64,000 bases of DNA from an uncultured Chitinophagaceae bacterium (GTDB lineage Bacteria; Bacteroidota; Bacteroidia; Chitinophagales; Chitinophagaceae): NCBI GenBank assembly GCA_937907395.1, contig CALCII010000015.1:1-64000 (forward strand), given 5' to 3'. The translations under genes were made by a program, and so were the position numbers. Positions 18,258 through 27,557 of this stretch are shown piece after piece. The notes below the pieces were generated by a model that was not told the DNA's origin, searched no databases, and worked only from the letters and a program-made list of their open reading frames with translations. The first letter of the stretch is position 1; the number at the start of each line of letters is the position of its first letter.

Positions 18258-18293
18258 CATTTTCAAATTACCACTTTTTCAAATTCTCAAATT
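18258..18293. repeat. Right border repeat of the sdh insertion
   Basis: CATTTTCAAATT (18258-18269) and TTTTTCAAATTCTCAAATT (18275-18293) are inverted relative to the left border repeat (17833-17853). The last bases overlap the sdhA stop codon (18292-18294), so the repeat reaches the very end of sdhA. Confidence 0.7.
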
Positions 18294-20265
18294 ATTTATA
18301 GGATCGCTGACTTGGTTTTACAACTTCGTAATTCAAATCTTCTTTATGCAGTTGCCATTCATGATCACCTTTCATTTCCCAGGCTGCTACATACATGAAT
18401 TTATCATCGTGACGGAGTGCCTCTCCTTCTTCTGTCTGATGTTCTTCCCGGAAGTGTCCACCGCAACTTTCTTCACGGTTTAATGCATCAATACACATTA
18501 ATTCACCTAACTCAATGAAATCGGCCACACGGTTTGCCTTATCTAACTCAGGATTCATTTCATTGATTTCACCTGGAATCCGCACATCACTCCAGAACTC
18601 CTGTTTCAGTTGTTGTATTTCTTTAATGGCCTGCTTCAAACCTTCTGCATTACGGGCCATACCGCATTTATCCCACATGATCTTACCCAAGCGCTTATGG
18701 AAACTTTCAACAGTTTGAGTACCCTTGATATTCATAAGCATGTGAATGCGGTCACGAACTTTACTTTCTGCATCTGCAAAAGCAGGATGATCTGTAGGAA
18801 TCGGTTTCACATGAATTTCATCGGCCAGGTAATTACCAATTGTATATGGAATTACAAAGTAACCATCGGCCAGCCCCTGCATCAAGGCAGATGCACCTAA
18901 GCGGTTGGCACCATGATCACTGAAATTACATTCTCCTAATGCATACAAACCCGGAACAGTAGTCATGAGTTCATAATCAACCCACAATCCACCCATTGTA
19001 TAGTGAACGGCCGGATAGATGCGCATAGGTACTTCATATGGATTTTCACCTGTGATTTTTTCATACATGTCAAACAGGTTGCCATATTTCTCTTTCACTA
19101 CTTCTTTACCCAGCTTAATAATCGTTTCTTCATCCACATTAGCAAGGCCTTGCTTATTAGCTTCGATTTTACCATAACGCTTAATGGCATCTGCATAATC
19201 GAGATAAACAGCTTGTTTGGATGTACCCACACCATAACCGGCATCGCAACGTTCTTTTGCAGCCCGGCTGGCTACGTCACGGGGTACCAGGTTACCAAAT
19301 GCAGGGTATCTTCTTTCGAGGTAATAATCTCTTTCTTCTTCCGGAATTTCGTTGGGCTTGCGGTTATCCCCTTGTTTTTTAGGAACCCAGATACGTCCAT
19401 CATTGCGAAGTGATTCACTCATCAATGTGAGTTTGCTCTGATGGTCTCCACTCACCGGAATACAGGTTGGGTGAATCTGTGTAAAGCATGGATTGGCAAA
19501 CAAGGCACCTTTTTTATGTGCTTTCCAATTGGCAGTTACATTGCTGCCCATTGCATTAGTAGAAAGATAAAATACGTTACCATAACCACCAGTACATAAC
19601 AGTACAGCATGGCCGAAGTGGCGTTCAAGTTCACCAGTAACGAGGTTACGGCAAATGATGCCTCGGGTTTTACCATCGATCATTACCAACTCCAGCATTT
19701 CATGGCGACTGTACATATCCACATTACCTAAGGCCACCTGGCGTTCCAGCGCCTGGTAAGCACCTATTAACAACTGCTGGCCTGTTTGTCCGGCTGCATA
19801 AAATGTACGTTGTACCTGTGTACCACCAAAAGAACGGTTGCTGAGCAAACCACCATATTCACGGGCAAAAGGAACACCTTGAGCCACACACTGGTCAATG
19901 ATATTGCCGCTTACTTCGGCTAAGCGGTGTACGTTACCTTCACGTGCACGATAGTCGCCGCCTTTAATTGTGTCGTAGAATAAACGGTATATGCTGTCAC
20001 CATCGTTCTGATAGTTTTTGGCAGCATTAATACCACCTTGAGCAGCAATGGAGTGAGCTCTGCGGGGACTATCCTGGAAACAAAAAGCTTTCACTTTATA
20101 TCCCAGTTCGCCTAATGCGGCAGCAGCAGATGCGCCTGCCAAACCTGTTCCAACCACAATGACTTCGATCTTGCGTTTGTTAGCAGGATTAACCAGCTTG
20201 CAGGTAGACTTATAATTTTTCCATTTATTCTCTAACGGACCGGCGGGAATTTTTGAATTCAGCAT
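18292..20265 (-). CDS. sdhA: Succinate dehydrogenase/fumarate reductase flavoprotein subunit
   Basis: 657 residues from the ATG at 20265 (MLNSKIPAGPLENKW), the usual Bacteroidota start. Oxidises succinate with covalent FAD. Dinucleotide-binding motif VVGTGLAGASAAAAL; FAD-attachment region SIAAQGGINAAKNY with the histidine in RRAHSIAAQGG; active-site segments QIHPTCIP and the C-terminal REESCGGHFREEH. An open frame continues 31 codons upstream to a TTG at 20358, 5 nt after the sdhC stop; it reads like a helical extension but no ATG occurs there. Second gene of sdhC-sdhA-(S23)-sdhB. Confidence 0.95.
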   Translation of the reverse strand: MLNSKIPAGPLENKWKNYKSTCKLVNPANKRKIEVIVVGTGLAGASAAAALGELGYKVKAFCFQDSPRRAHSIAAQGGINAAKNYQNDGDSIYRLFYDTIKGGDYRAREGNVHRLAEVSGNIIDQCVAQGVPFAREYGGLLSNRSFGGTQVQRTFYAAGQTGQQLLIGAYQALERQVALGNVDMYSRHEMLELVMIDGKTRGIICRNLVTGELERHFGHAVLLCTGGYGNVFYLSTNAMGSNVTANWKAHKKGALFANPCFTQIHPTCIPVSGDHQSKLTLMSESLRNDGRIWVPKKQGDNRKPNEIPEEERDYYLERRYPAFGNLVPRDVASRAAKERCDAGYGVGTSKQAVYLDYADAIKRYGKIEANKQGLANVDEETIIKLGKEVVKEKYGNLFDMYEKITGENPYEVPMRIYPAVHYTMGGLWVDYELMTTVPGLYALGECNFSDHGANRLGASALMQGLADGYFVIPYTIGNYLADEIHVKPIPTDHPAFADAESKVRDRIHMLMNIKGTQTVESFHKRLGKIMWDKCGMARNAEGLKQAIKEIQQLKQEFWSDVRIPGEINEMNPELDKANRVADFIELGELMCIDALNREESCGGHFREEHQTEEGEALRHDDKFMYVAAWEMKGDHEWQLHKEDLNYEVVKPSQRSYK

Positions 20266-20363
20266 ATCGTTCGTTTGTATCGAAATTATTTTTAGATCGT
20301 CTTTGTTTTCATCTCTGTTCAGTTTCTGAAGTAATTCTGCAACTTCTTTGCTGAACAATTTTA

Positions 20364-21074
20364 TTACTCAACCCATTTCAGATAAATACCAATTGGCATC
20401 AGTGCAAATAATACTGAAATAATAATTGAGTACCCAATTCCAATTGTGTTCAATAATAATAAGTAGCGTTTATTGCTTAATCCCAATGTGCGGAAAGCAC
20501 TCAGGAAACCGTGCATCAGATGCCAGAACAATGAAAAGCAACCGATCACATAAGCAACCACTACCCATAATTCACTGAAAGTAATTTTCATCAGATTGAA
20601 CATATCATGCATTACCACTCCATTATACATGGCAGGTTCCAATCCTTCATGAGTAAAACGGGCAGGAACCCAGAAATGACTTAAGTGGAGAATAAGGAAC
20701 AATAAAATAAGCGTTCCCAACAGGCCCATACTACGGCTATACCATTTGCTGCCATCATTGCCCATTGATTTAGCATAAGCAGTACCACGGCTGCTTCTGT
20801 TTTGGGCTTCGAGCATATAGCCCTGAATAATGTGCAGTACAATACCGGCAAACAAGCCAATTTCCATAATGCGGATCAACACTGTTGAGCCCATAAAATG
20901 AGCTGCTTTGTTGAACATAGCACCATTATCTTCCGGGTTGAAGATGGGAAGATCAGCAAAAATGCAAGCGTTAATACCGGCGTGAACAATTAAGAAGGTA
21001 ATCAAGAAGAGCCCTGTAAGACCCATTACTAACTTTTTTCCTACCGAAGAAGTAAACATCTGTTTCCAGGTCAT
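20364..21074 (-). CDS. sdhC: Succinate dehydrogenase cytochrome b subunit
   Basis: 236 residues, five predicted membrane helices (about 18-38, 60-84, 110-132, 165-185, 203-228). This is the single-subunit, diheme-type anchor (type B, as in Wolinella FrdC and Bacillus SdhC). Candidate heme-ligand histidines sit inside helices: H31 (IVHAG), H81 (VLHIIQG), H125 (LHLSHFW), H168/H171 region (WHLMHGF). It anchors SdhAB and reduces menaquinone. First gene of the operon, with a TAAATTTG -7 element upstream. Confidence 0.93.
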   Translation of the reverse strand: MTWKQMFTSSVGKKLVMGLTGLFLITFLIVHAGINACIFADLPIFNPEDNGAMFNKAAHFMGSTVLIRIMEIGLFAGIVLHIIQGYMLEAQNRSSRGTAYAKSMGNDGSKWYSRSMGLLGTLILLFLILHLSHFWVPARFTHEGLEPAMYNGVVMHDMFNLMKITFSELWVVVAYVIGCFSLFWHLMHGFLSAFRTLGLSNKRYLLLLNTIGIGYSIIISVLFALMPIGIYLKWVE

Positions 21075-21100
21075 AGCAGTATGATTTTATAAAGCCGCTG

Positions 21101-21108
21101 CAAATTTA
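21101..21108 (-). promoter_or_regulatory. -7 element of the sdh operon
   Basis: TAAATTTG on the minus strand, an exact TAnnTTTG match, 26 nt before the sdhC ATG. The -33 region (TGTTCGG) is only a weak match. Confidence 0.55.
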
Positions 21109-21188
21109 CGGCAGTATCGTTAAACCGAACACTTATTCTTTTGAAAATCAGTTCAGGAATATAAAAACGCAGAAAATGGCCGGTTTGT

Positions 21189-22001
21189 TCAAAAACGGAT
21201 GCCAATTGTTATTCCGGATCTGAGTCCGCCCCAAGGCCCGTCAATACTACCGGTAACACCGTTCGAAGTAACATTGTATTTAAAATTTCCAAACGGAATG
21301 TCAAGTCCGTCAATTGTTTCTTTAATATCATCCTGTTCTGCCTGGGTAAGAGCAATATCAGAAATGCCGGTAAAAATTCCTTTTGCCTTACCATACTGCA
21401 CTCCTATGATCCACCAATCAAGTGAAACAGATTTTGAAAGTATCCATTGTGCGCCCAGCATCAAACCACCACAATGGCTTGTCATATCTCCTTTCATGGT
21501 TATCGTTTTAACTTGTCCGCCGGCACCATCATACTCAACCGGAATTTCCTTACAAACAAATTTTGAATACCTGTAATAAGGTGCCACATAAAACCCTCTG
21601 CCATATCCTTTCTTGCTGAGATAAAAACGAACCTCCGGTGTTACTGCTGTATTGCCAATTTTTGTGCTACGGATTGTTTTCAGGGTTTGTTCATCATCTG
21701 ACCCAACAGCATTTTCAATAGAGGAACGCATGGGCAAACCTGAAGCAGGCATAGTCCTGAAACCTAAAGCAACTGAAAACTTACGGGTAATGACACGTTC
21801 ATATTGAAAACTGTAATTCTTTAACGAAATGGCTGTAAGATTGATTTTGAAAATATTCTTACCCAGTGAAGTGCTTTTTCCTTTATCCGGATTCTCTGTT
21901 TTATTGCCGGATGGGGCACCTGATTTTTCAGAAATATCCTGGGCTTGTATTGACTGAGTAAGAAGAAAAATGATAAGAAAAGAAGAGATTATCTTTCTCA
22001 T
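21189..22001 (-). CDS. Outer-membrane beta-barrel protein, function unknown
   Basis: 270 residues: signal peptide (1-20, ending in QSIQAQ), a polar Ser/Gly/Lys linker, then a beta-rich domain with regularly alternating residues and a last strand ending in phenylalanine (GLRSGITIGIRF). This is the profile of a small 8-12-stranded porin-like barrel common in Bacteroidota. No specific substrate motif. Separated by 49 nt from the next gene on the same strand. Confidence 0.75.
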   Translation of the reverse strand: MRKIISSFLIIFLLTQSIQAQDISEKSGAPSGNKTENPDKGKSTSLGKNIFKINLTAISLKNYSFQYERVITRKFSVALGFRTMPASGLPMRSSIENAVGSDDEQTLKTIRSTKIGNTAVTPEVRFYLSKKGYGRGFYVAPYYRYSKFVCKEIPVEYDGAGGQVKTITMKGDMTSHCGGLMLGAQWILSKSVSLDWWIIGVQYGKAKGIFTGISDIALTQAEQDDIKETIDGLDIPFGNFKYNVTSNGVTGSIDGPWGGLRSGITIGIRF

Positions 22002-22050
22002 GGCAGATAGTGTTTTAGAATGACTAAGGTTTACAACTTAAAGATAGAAA

Positions 22051-22617
22051 TCAAAACGACAATCGTTGTAATTGATCGTCATTGATTTTTTTGAATAAGT
22101 GATAAGGCTTGAATATACGCCAGTTATCCAACTCATTCAACTCAAGGTAGCGATTGAGCTTTAGCTTCTTAAAATCATATTGCGTCTGATCGGGCATATT
22201 GATAATAACCGTCCAGCCATTTTCCTCGGATAGTTCATCGTACCATTCTTCATAATACTCCCGGTCGCTACCGTGAAAATTGAGCACATTTTCAGCAATC
22301 AAGATGAACTTATAAATACCCTGTTTCATGAATTTATCGATCACTTCCCGTTTCAGCGTCATGATGTCATTTTCAATGGCATCGTTCCACTCTCCTAACA
22401 ATTCAATTACAGCATATTGCTCGTGGTAGTCGGCCATTAATACTTTCATGTACAATGTGCGGCTACCAAATTCATCCCATTGCGGATGGATATAATAATT
22501 GTAAACGGTTTGAGAAAACTCAAACTCCGAGTACTCCCTTCCATAAAAGGGAGACCGTTCATCTTCTTCACTTACATAGATGTGACGCCAATTGTAATAG
22601 GGCTCTAAATCGTGCAT
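22051..22617 (-). CDS. Conserved hypothetical acidic protein
   Basis: 188 residues, no signal peptide or membrane helix. It is unusually rich in Tyr, Trp, Asp and Glu (EPYYNWRHIYVSEEDERSPF; YYEEWYDELSEENGW). Predicted alternating helices and strands suggest a soluble cytosolic alpha/beta protein. I do not recognise the family. The gene begins 37 nt after thrC and could be part of the same transcript, but no functional link to threonine synthesis is evident. Confidence 0.7.
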   Translation of the reverse strand: MHDLEPYYNWRHIYVSEEDERSPFYGREYSEFEFSQTVYNYYIHPQWDEFGSRTLYMKVLMADYHEQYAVIELLGEWNDAIENDIMTLKREVIDKFMKQGIYKFILIAENVLNFHGSDREYYEEWYDELSEENGWTVIINMPDQTQYDFKKLKLNRYLELNELDNWRIFKPYHLFKKINDDQLQRLSF

Positions 22618-22654
22618 AATCCGGCTACAAATATCCGAACAAATTGCACCAAAA

Positions 22655-23983
22655 TTACAGTTGTTGAAGGAATGATTTCAGCTCCTCGAATTTTGCATCA
22701 ATGACTGTTACCTTTTTCTGCTTGCCCATGATAGAAGCTACTGATTCAGGTAATGGAACTGTTTCTCCAATCACGGGTTCCACCACGTCATAAAACTTAA
22801 CAGGATGTGCGGTTTCGAGAAATATTCCCTTTTCACCGGGATGAGCAGACAGGTATTGTTCCAGCGCCAGGTAACCTACAGCACCATGTGGATCCATGAG
22901 ATATTGGTATTCTTTATAAACCCGGAGCATGGTTTCTTTGGTGTCTTCATCACTAATGCTCACCGACGAGAATTTTTCTTTCAGCTGCGGAAATTCATTT
23001 TGGAAGATTTCAAGTATCCGTACAAAATTGCTGGGATTTCCCACATCCATGGCATTGGAAATGGTGGCTACAGCTTTCTTAGGAAGATAACTCTGTGTTT
23101 GCATGTAATGCGGAACCACTTCATTTGCATTACAAGCCGCAATGAAATGATTTACCGGCAAGCCACTTGCATTTGCAAGGATACCTGCACAGATATTTCC
23201 AAAGTTGCCACTGGGTACACATATAACCGGAGGATTGTTTTTATCCTTCCATTGTTTCCAGGCAAAGAAATAATAAAACTGCTGAGGTAACCAACGGGCC
23301 ACATTGATCGAGTTTGCTGAAGTAAGAAACAGTTGCTGGTTTAAATCTGAATCAGTGAAAGCCTGCTTCACCATTTGCTGACAATCATCAAAGTTTCCGT
23401 TTACTTCCAATGAGTGAATATTATGCCCCAGAGTGGTTAATTGTTGCTCCTGCACTCCACTCACCTTTCCGGATGGATAGAGGATCACCACCTCTACTCC
23501 ATCCACTTTGTAGAAACCATTTGCAACAGCACCACCAGTATCGCCACTGGTAGCAACAAGAACAACGATTTTTTCATTTTTCCGGTTCAGGTTGCCCGAA
23601 GCACCCCGACCCTGTTTTACAAAATGCCCCAGGCAACGGCTCATGAACCGGGCTCCCACATCTTTAAACGCAAGTGTGGGGCCATGATACAATTCCAAAG
23701 AAGAAATGGTATCATTCACCTTTACTAACGGGATTGGAAAATTCACAGTTTCACTAACGATGCGAAAAAGTTCTGCTTCTTCAATTTCAGTTCCCACATA
23801 CGGACGAATGACACGGAATGCAATTTCTTCATTACTGAGAGATACAATATCCTGTATAAGCGAAGCATCCACTTGCGGGATGGATTCCGGGAAATACAAT
23901 CCTTTATCCGGTGCTTGTCCGAGTATGGTTGCTTCACTAAAACTTACTGCCGGCGATTGTTTATTTAAACTGTAGAATTTCAC
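22655..23983 (-). CDS. thrC: Threonine synthase (GTG start)
   Basis: 442 residues. Converts O-phospho-L-homoserine to L-threonine with PLP. The N terminus MKFYSLNKQSPAVSF is the family form, so the GTG at 23983 is the likely start. PLP lysine is K107 in GPTLAFKDVGARF; the phosphate-cup segment SGDTGGAVANGF follows (about 150), and the NFGNICAG loop is at about 255. The length is that of the short, bacterial (E. coli-like) form. Last gene of thrA-thrB-thrC, 20 nt from thrB. Confidence 0.95.
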   Translation of the reverse strand: MKFYSLNKQSPAVSFSEATILGQAPDKGLYFPESIPQVDASLIQDIVSLSNEEIAFRVIRPYVGTEIEEAELFRIVSETVNFPIPLVKVNDTISSLELYHGPTLAFKDVGARFMSRCLGHFVKQGRGASGNLNRKNEKIVVLVATSGDTGGAVANGFYKVDGVEVVILYPSGKVSGVQEQQLTTLGHNIHSLEVNGNFDDCQQMVKQAFTDSDLNQQLFLTSANSINVARWLPQQFYYFFAWKQWKDKNNPPVICVPSGNFGNICAGILANASGLPVNHFIAACNANEVVPHYMQTQSYLPKKAVATISNAMDVGNPSNFVRILEIFQNEFPQLKEKFSSVSISDEDTKETMLRVYKEYQYLMDPHGAVGYLALEQYLSAHPGEKGIFLETAHPVKFYDVVEPVIGETVPLPESVASIMGKQKKVTVIDAKFEELKSFLQQL

Positions 23984-24003
23984 TTTAGCTTAGATTAATT
24001 GAA

Positions 24004-24924
24004 TCAGATACGCTCCACGCCTTTTTTATTCACTGTGGTAACGTAGGTTTTAAAATCAATTCCTAATTGAGTATAGGTTTCTTTCATAATCGATTCCACT
24101 TCAGTTGCAGTAGAATGTTCTTTGCATAACATGAAGATGGATGGTCCGCTTCCGGAAATACCCCCGCCCAATGCTCCCGCTTCTTTACTTTTTTGTTTTA
24201 CCTGGTCGAATCCGGGAATGAGAATACTTCTTACCGGCTCAATGATAAAATCTTCCAGGCTGCGGCCAATAAGGTCATAATCGCCTTTTTCAAATCCGGC
24301 TACAAGGCCTGCGATATTTCCCCACTGACGGATCGCATCTTTCAGTAATACTTCTTTACGCAGAATCTGACGGGCATCACTTGTTTTCACTTCAATTTGC
24401 GGATGTACAACAGCCGCATACAGATGAGGTGAATTCAACTGAATAATATCCAGCGGATGAATGGATCTGATAAGTGTAATACCACCAAGAATACAGGGAG
24501 TAATATTATCAGCATGTTTCACTCCTGTGGCAAGCTTTTCACCAAACATGGAAAACTGAACTAAATCATGTGTTGAAAACTGCTGATTGAGTAAATGATG
24601 AGCAGCTACAGCAGCACCAGCCGAGCTGGCGGCACTGGAGCCTAATCCACTACCCGGTTTGATGTGCTTTTCAATTTCAATTTCAAAACCAAATTTGTTA
24701 TCGAATTGCTTCATCACTTCCTGCAATACAACACCTGCTACATTTCTTTCCGGTTCTGTAGGCAGATTGTAATCATCTTTATTTGTAATGATGATTTTCG
24801 GTTCATCAATAAGCCTTGCACGGATAAGATCATACGGTTCTTCCAATGCCAGTCCGAGGATATCAAATCCGCAGACCAGGTTGGCAACAGTAGCCGGACA
24901 TTTAACGGTGATCCATTCACTCAT
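24004..24924 (-). CDS. thrB: Homoserine kinase
   Basis: 306 residues of the GHMP kinase family. Phosphorylates homoserine. The ATP-binding motif PGSGLGSSAASSAGA is at 90-104, motif 1 is CPATVANLVCGFDILG (9-24), and the C-terminal motif GGGISGSGPSIFML is near 250. It lies 12 nt downstream of thrA and 20 nt upstream of thrC. Confidence 0.95.
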   Translation of the reverse strand: MSEWITVKCPATVANLVCGFDILGLALEEPYDLIRARLIDEPKIIITNKDDYNLPTEPERNVAGVVLQEVMKQFDNKFGFEIEIEKHIKPGSGLGSSAASSAGAAVAAHHLLNQQFSTHDLVQFSMFGEKLATGVKHADNITPCILGGITLIRSIHPLDIIQLNSPHLYAAVVHPQIEVKTSDARQILRKEVLLKDAIRQWGNIAGLVAGFEKGDYDLIGRSLEDFIIEPVRSILIPGFDQVKQKSKEAGALGGGISGSGPSIFMLCKEHSTATEVESIMKETYTQLGIDFKTYVTTVNKKGVERI

Positions 24925-24936
24925 GTTTTCAATTTT

Positions 24937-27378
24937 TTAAACAGCTCTTAATATATCTGCAAACACACCACTGGCAGTTACTTCTGCACCGGCGCCTGCA
25001 CCTTTAATCACCAATGGTTGTTCCTTATAACGATCGGTATAGAACACTACGAGGTTGTCTTTTCCGTACAAATGATAAAAATCACTTTGTGCCGGAATGT
25101 GATGTAAACCTACAGCAGCTTTTGTTCCAGTGGACGTACGTTCGAACGAAGCAACAAATTTCAATTTGCAGTTTTCGGCTGCAGCATCTTCATACAGTTT
25201 TTTGAAATGTGCTTCGTGTTTCACCATTTCTTTATAAAAATCATCTACAGAACCATTCATGCAACTTTCCGGAAGAAAACTGTTGCATACAATCTGATCC
25301 ATTTCCAACTGCTCACCTGCTTCACGGGCCAGAATCATGATCTTACGCATTACATCCGTACCACTGAGATCAAGGCGTGGATCGGGTTCTGTATAACCTT
25401 CATCCTGTGCCTGTTTCACTACTTCTGAGAAACTGCGCTTACCATCATAATTATTAAACACAAAATTCAACGTACCACTTAATACCGCTTCAATACGATT
25501 GATGCTGTCACCACTCTTCAACAAATCATTCAAAGTACCTATCACCGGTAACCCGGCCCCTACATTGGTTTCAAACAGGAACGGCGCATTAAATTCCCTT
25601 GATAAATCTTTCAGGTGTTTGTAATTGTTGTAAGGTGATGAAGCTGCAATTTTATTACAAGCCACGACAGCAATACTCTTCTCCAGTAAGCGATGATACA
25701 CTTCAGCAACAGGTTGGTGTGCTGTGATATCTGCAAAAACAGAATTGCGAAGGTTTTTGTCAATGATTGTTTGTACAAACTGATTCAGATCTGCATTTTC
25801 TGCTTTTTGCAATTGTTCTTCCCAATTGGAAAGATCAATACCTTCCTCATTGATCAGCATTTTACGGCTATTGCTGATACCTGTGATATGAAGTTGAATA
25901 CGCAGTTTATCTGACAGGTATTGTTGCTGCTGACGGATTTGTTCAATCAATCGTTTGCCTACATTACCGGTACCCACTACAAACAGGTTTACCTGCTTCT
26001 TCACGGCTTCAAAGAATTCTTCATGCAATACGTTGATTGCTTTCCGAACATCTTTCGAAGCAACAACTGCAGAAATATTTCGCTCAGTTGATCCTTGTGC
26101 AATGGCCCGGATATTAACACCATTTCTTCCCAGCGTGCTGAACATCCGTCCGCTCACACCGGTATGATGCTTCATATTATCACCTACCAACGCTACAATA
26201 GCAAGGTCTGTTTCCACATGTAATGCATCCACTTTGCCAGCTTCAATCTCCAACTGGAATGCATGATCCACCGCTTCTTTCGCTTTTGCTGTTTCATTGG
26301 CATTAATACCAACGCAGATAGAATGTTCAGAAGAACCTTGTGTAATAAGAATTACATTGATATGCGCTTTTGCTAATGCATCAAATAAACGGGAAGAAGA
26401 ACCCGGGATACCAATCATACCACTTCCCTCGAGGCTCAGCAAAGCAATGGAGTTGATGCTGGATATACCACGGATGATATTATCTCTGGCAGATGAACTT
26501 TCAATTAATGTTCCGGGATCAGCAGGAGCAAATGTATTTTTGATGAGTACCGGAATATTTTTATTCAGTACCGGTTGAATCGTAGGCGGATAAATCACTT
26601 TTGCACCAAAGTGTGAGAGTTCCATCGCTTCCTGGTAGGAAATCGATGGGATGATTTTTGCATTGGCCACCCAACGTGGATCGGCGGTCATCATTCCGCT
26701 AACATCAGTCCATATTTCCAATGTAGCTGCCTGCAAAGCAGCTGCAAGAATAGCAGCGGTATAATCAGATCCACCTCTTCCTAATGTAGTGGTCACATTG
26801 TTATTATCTGCCGCAATAAAGCCCGGCACAACTGTTACAGAAGGTTGAATAGCTTTAAATGCTGCTGCCACCTGGTGATGTGTAATGCTGAAATCCACCA
26901 CAGCATTTCCGAAATTGGAATTGGTGCGGATGAGTTCACGTGCATCTTTCCAAACGGCATCAATACCACTGTGCTGTATGGTTGCTGCAAAAATCTGGGA
27001 CGACAACCATTCGCCATAACTCATCAGTTTATCTTTGGTACGCAAAGAGCATTCGCCCAAAAGAAAAATACCATTACAGATATCTTCAATTTCATTGCAC
27101 CCCTTTTTTACGAGGCTGAGTACACTGCTTTGGCTTTGTACCGGGATCAATTCTTTAACCGCTTCGAGGTGCCGTATTTCGAGTTGCTTTAATTTTTCTT
27201 TATAACTATCATCACCTGATGCCGCCAGTTCACCACATTGTATCAACTGATCGGTGGTGCCACTCATGGCACTTACCACCACCACAAGTGGCTTCTGATC
27301 CTGTTGAATAATCTGGCTTACGTTTTTCATAGCAGCAGCACTTCCCATTGAGGTACCGCCAAATTTTAAAACTTTCAT
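24937..27378 (-). CDS. thrA: Bifunctional aspartokinase/homoserine dehydrogenase
   Basis: 813 residues. Aspartokinase domain at 1-290 (KFGGTS at 5-10; FGGTSMGSA; the aspartate-binding GRGGSDYTAA near 200), two ACT regulatory domains at about 305-455 (LEGSGMIGIPG; VGDNMKHHTGVSGRMF), and a homoserine dehydrogenase domain from about 460 (NAD(P) motif VVGTGNVGKRLIEQ; catalytic-domain motifs GTLNFVFNN and EPDPRLDLSGTDVMRK). It catalyses the first and third steps of the aspartate branch; ACT domains imply feedback inhibition by threonine. It is the first structural gene of the operon, preceded by a leader peptide rich in Thr codons, so transcription is probably attenuated too. Confidence 0.96.
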   Translation of the reverse strand: MKVLKFGGTSMGSAAAMKNVSQIIQQDQKPLVVVVSAMSGTTDQLIQCGELAASGDDSYKEKLKQLEIRHLEAVKELIPVQSQSSVLSLVKKGCNEIEDICNGIFLLGECSLRTKDKLMSYGEWLSSQIFAATIQHSGIDAVWKDARELIRTNSNFGNAVVDFSITHHQVAAAFKAIQPSVTVVPGFIAADNNNVTTTLGRGGSDYTAAILAAALQAATLEIWTDVSGMMTADPRWVANAKIIPSISYQEAMELSHFGAKVIYPPTIQPVLNKNIPVLIKNTFAPADPGTLIESSSARDNIIRGISSINSIALLSLEGSGMIGIPGSSSRLFDALAKAHINVILITQGSSEHSICVGINANETAKAKEAVDHAFQLEIEAGKVDALHVETDLAIVALVGDNMKHHTGVSGRMFSTLGRNGVNIRAIAQGSTERNISAVVASKDVRKAINVLHEEFFEAVKKQVNLFVVGTGNVGKRLIEQIRQQQQYLSDKLRIQLHITGISNSRKMLINEEGIDLSNWEEQLQKAENADLNQFVQTIIDKNLRNSVFADITAHQPVAEVYHRLLEKSIAVVACNKIAASSPYNNYKHLKDLSREFNAPFLFETNVGAGLPVIGTLNDLLKSGDSINRIEAVLSGTLNFVFNNYDGKRSFSEVVKQAQDEGYTEPDPRLDLSGTDVMRKIMILAREAGEQLEMDQIVCNSFLPESCMNGSVDDFYKEMVKHEAHFKKLYEDAAAENCKLKFVASFERTSTGTKAAVGLHHIPAQSDFYHLYGKDNLVVFYTDRYKEQPLVIKGAGAGAEVTASGVFADILRAV

Positions 27379-27408
27379 AGTGTGAAATATATTAAGTTGT
27401 TGCTAAGT

Positions 27409-27424
27409 AAAAAGATGTCTTTTT
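27409..27424 (-). promoter_or_regulatory. U-rich hairpin at the end of the thr leader
   Basis: On the minus strand AAAAAGA and TCTTTTT flank two bases (27424-27409). It is the only T-rich hairpin in the leader and lies 31 nt before the thrA ATG. It could be the attenuator terminator or just a local structure; the loop is tight, so an effective 6-bp stem is likely. Confidence 0.35.
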
Positions 27425-27433
27425 GTTGTTTCA

Positions 27434-27445
27434 CCCGGAACCGGG
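27434..27445 (-). promoter_or_regulatory. GC hairpin in the thr leader
   Basis: CCCGG-TT-CCGGG on the minus strand, between the leader-peptide hairpin and the U-rich hairpin. It is the strongest short GC stem in the leader and may act as a folding anchor. Confidence 0.4.
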
Positions 27446-27467
27446 GCAAGGGGCAATATAGTAGTAT

Positions 27468-27491
27468 ACAATCCGCTTAGCGGATTGTGGT
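27468..27491 (-). promoter_or_regulatory. Attenuator hairpin over the thr leader stop codon
   Basis: Minus strand ACAATCCGC-TAA-GCGGATTGT (27488-27468): a perfect 9-bp stem whose loop is the leader-peptide stop codon. ACCACA (27491-27486), overlapping its 5' arm, can pair instead with TGTGGT at 27525-27520 within the leader frame, so two mutually exclusive structures exist and the ribosome position over the Thr codons would decide between them. That is the usual logic of peptide attenuation; which fold terminates is not clear. Confidence 0.6.
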
Positions 27492-27557
27492 AGTAGAAGT
27501 TGTTGTACCGTTGGAGGTAACCACAGATGAAGAATATATGTGTACAACGTTTAACAT
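27477..27557 (-). CDS. thrL: Threonine-rich leader peptide of the thr operon
   Basis: A 26-codon frame, ATG at 27557 to TAA at 27477, in the 225-nt space between the terminator of the previous gene and thrA. It reads MLNVVHIYSSSVVTS then NGTTTSTTTIR: seven threonines in all, six of the last nine residues being Thr, plus one Ile, then stop. E. coli ThrL has the same character (runs of Thr and Ile codons). The stop codon lies in the loop of a 9-bp hairpin. The symbol is by analogy of position and composition, not homology. A possible promoter is TTG-N18-TATCTTGT about 10-40 nt upstream. Confidence 0.75.
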   Translation of the reverse strand: MLNVVHIYSSSVVTSNGTTTSTTTIR

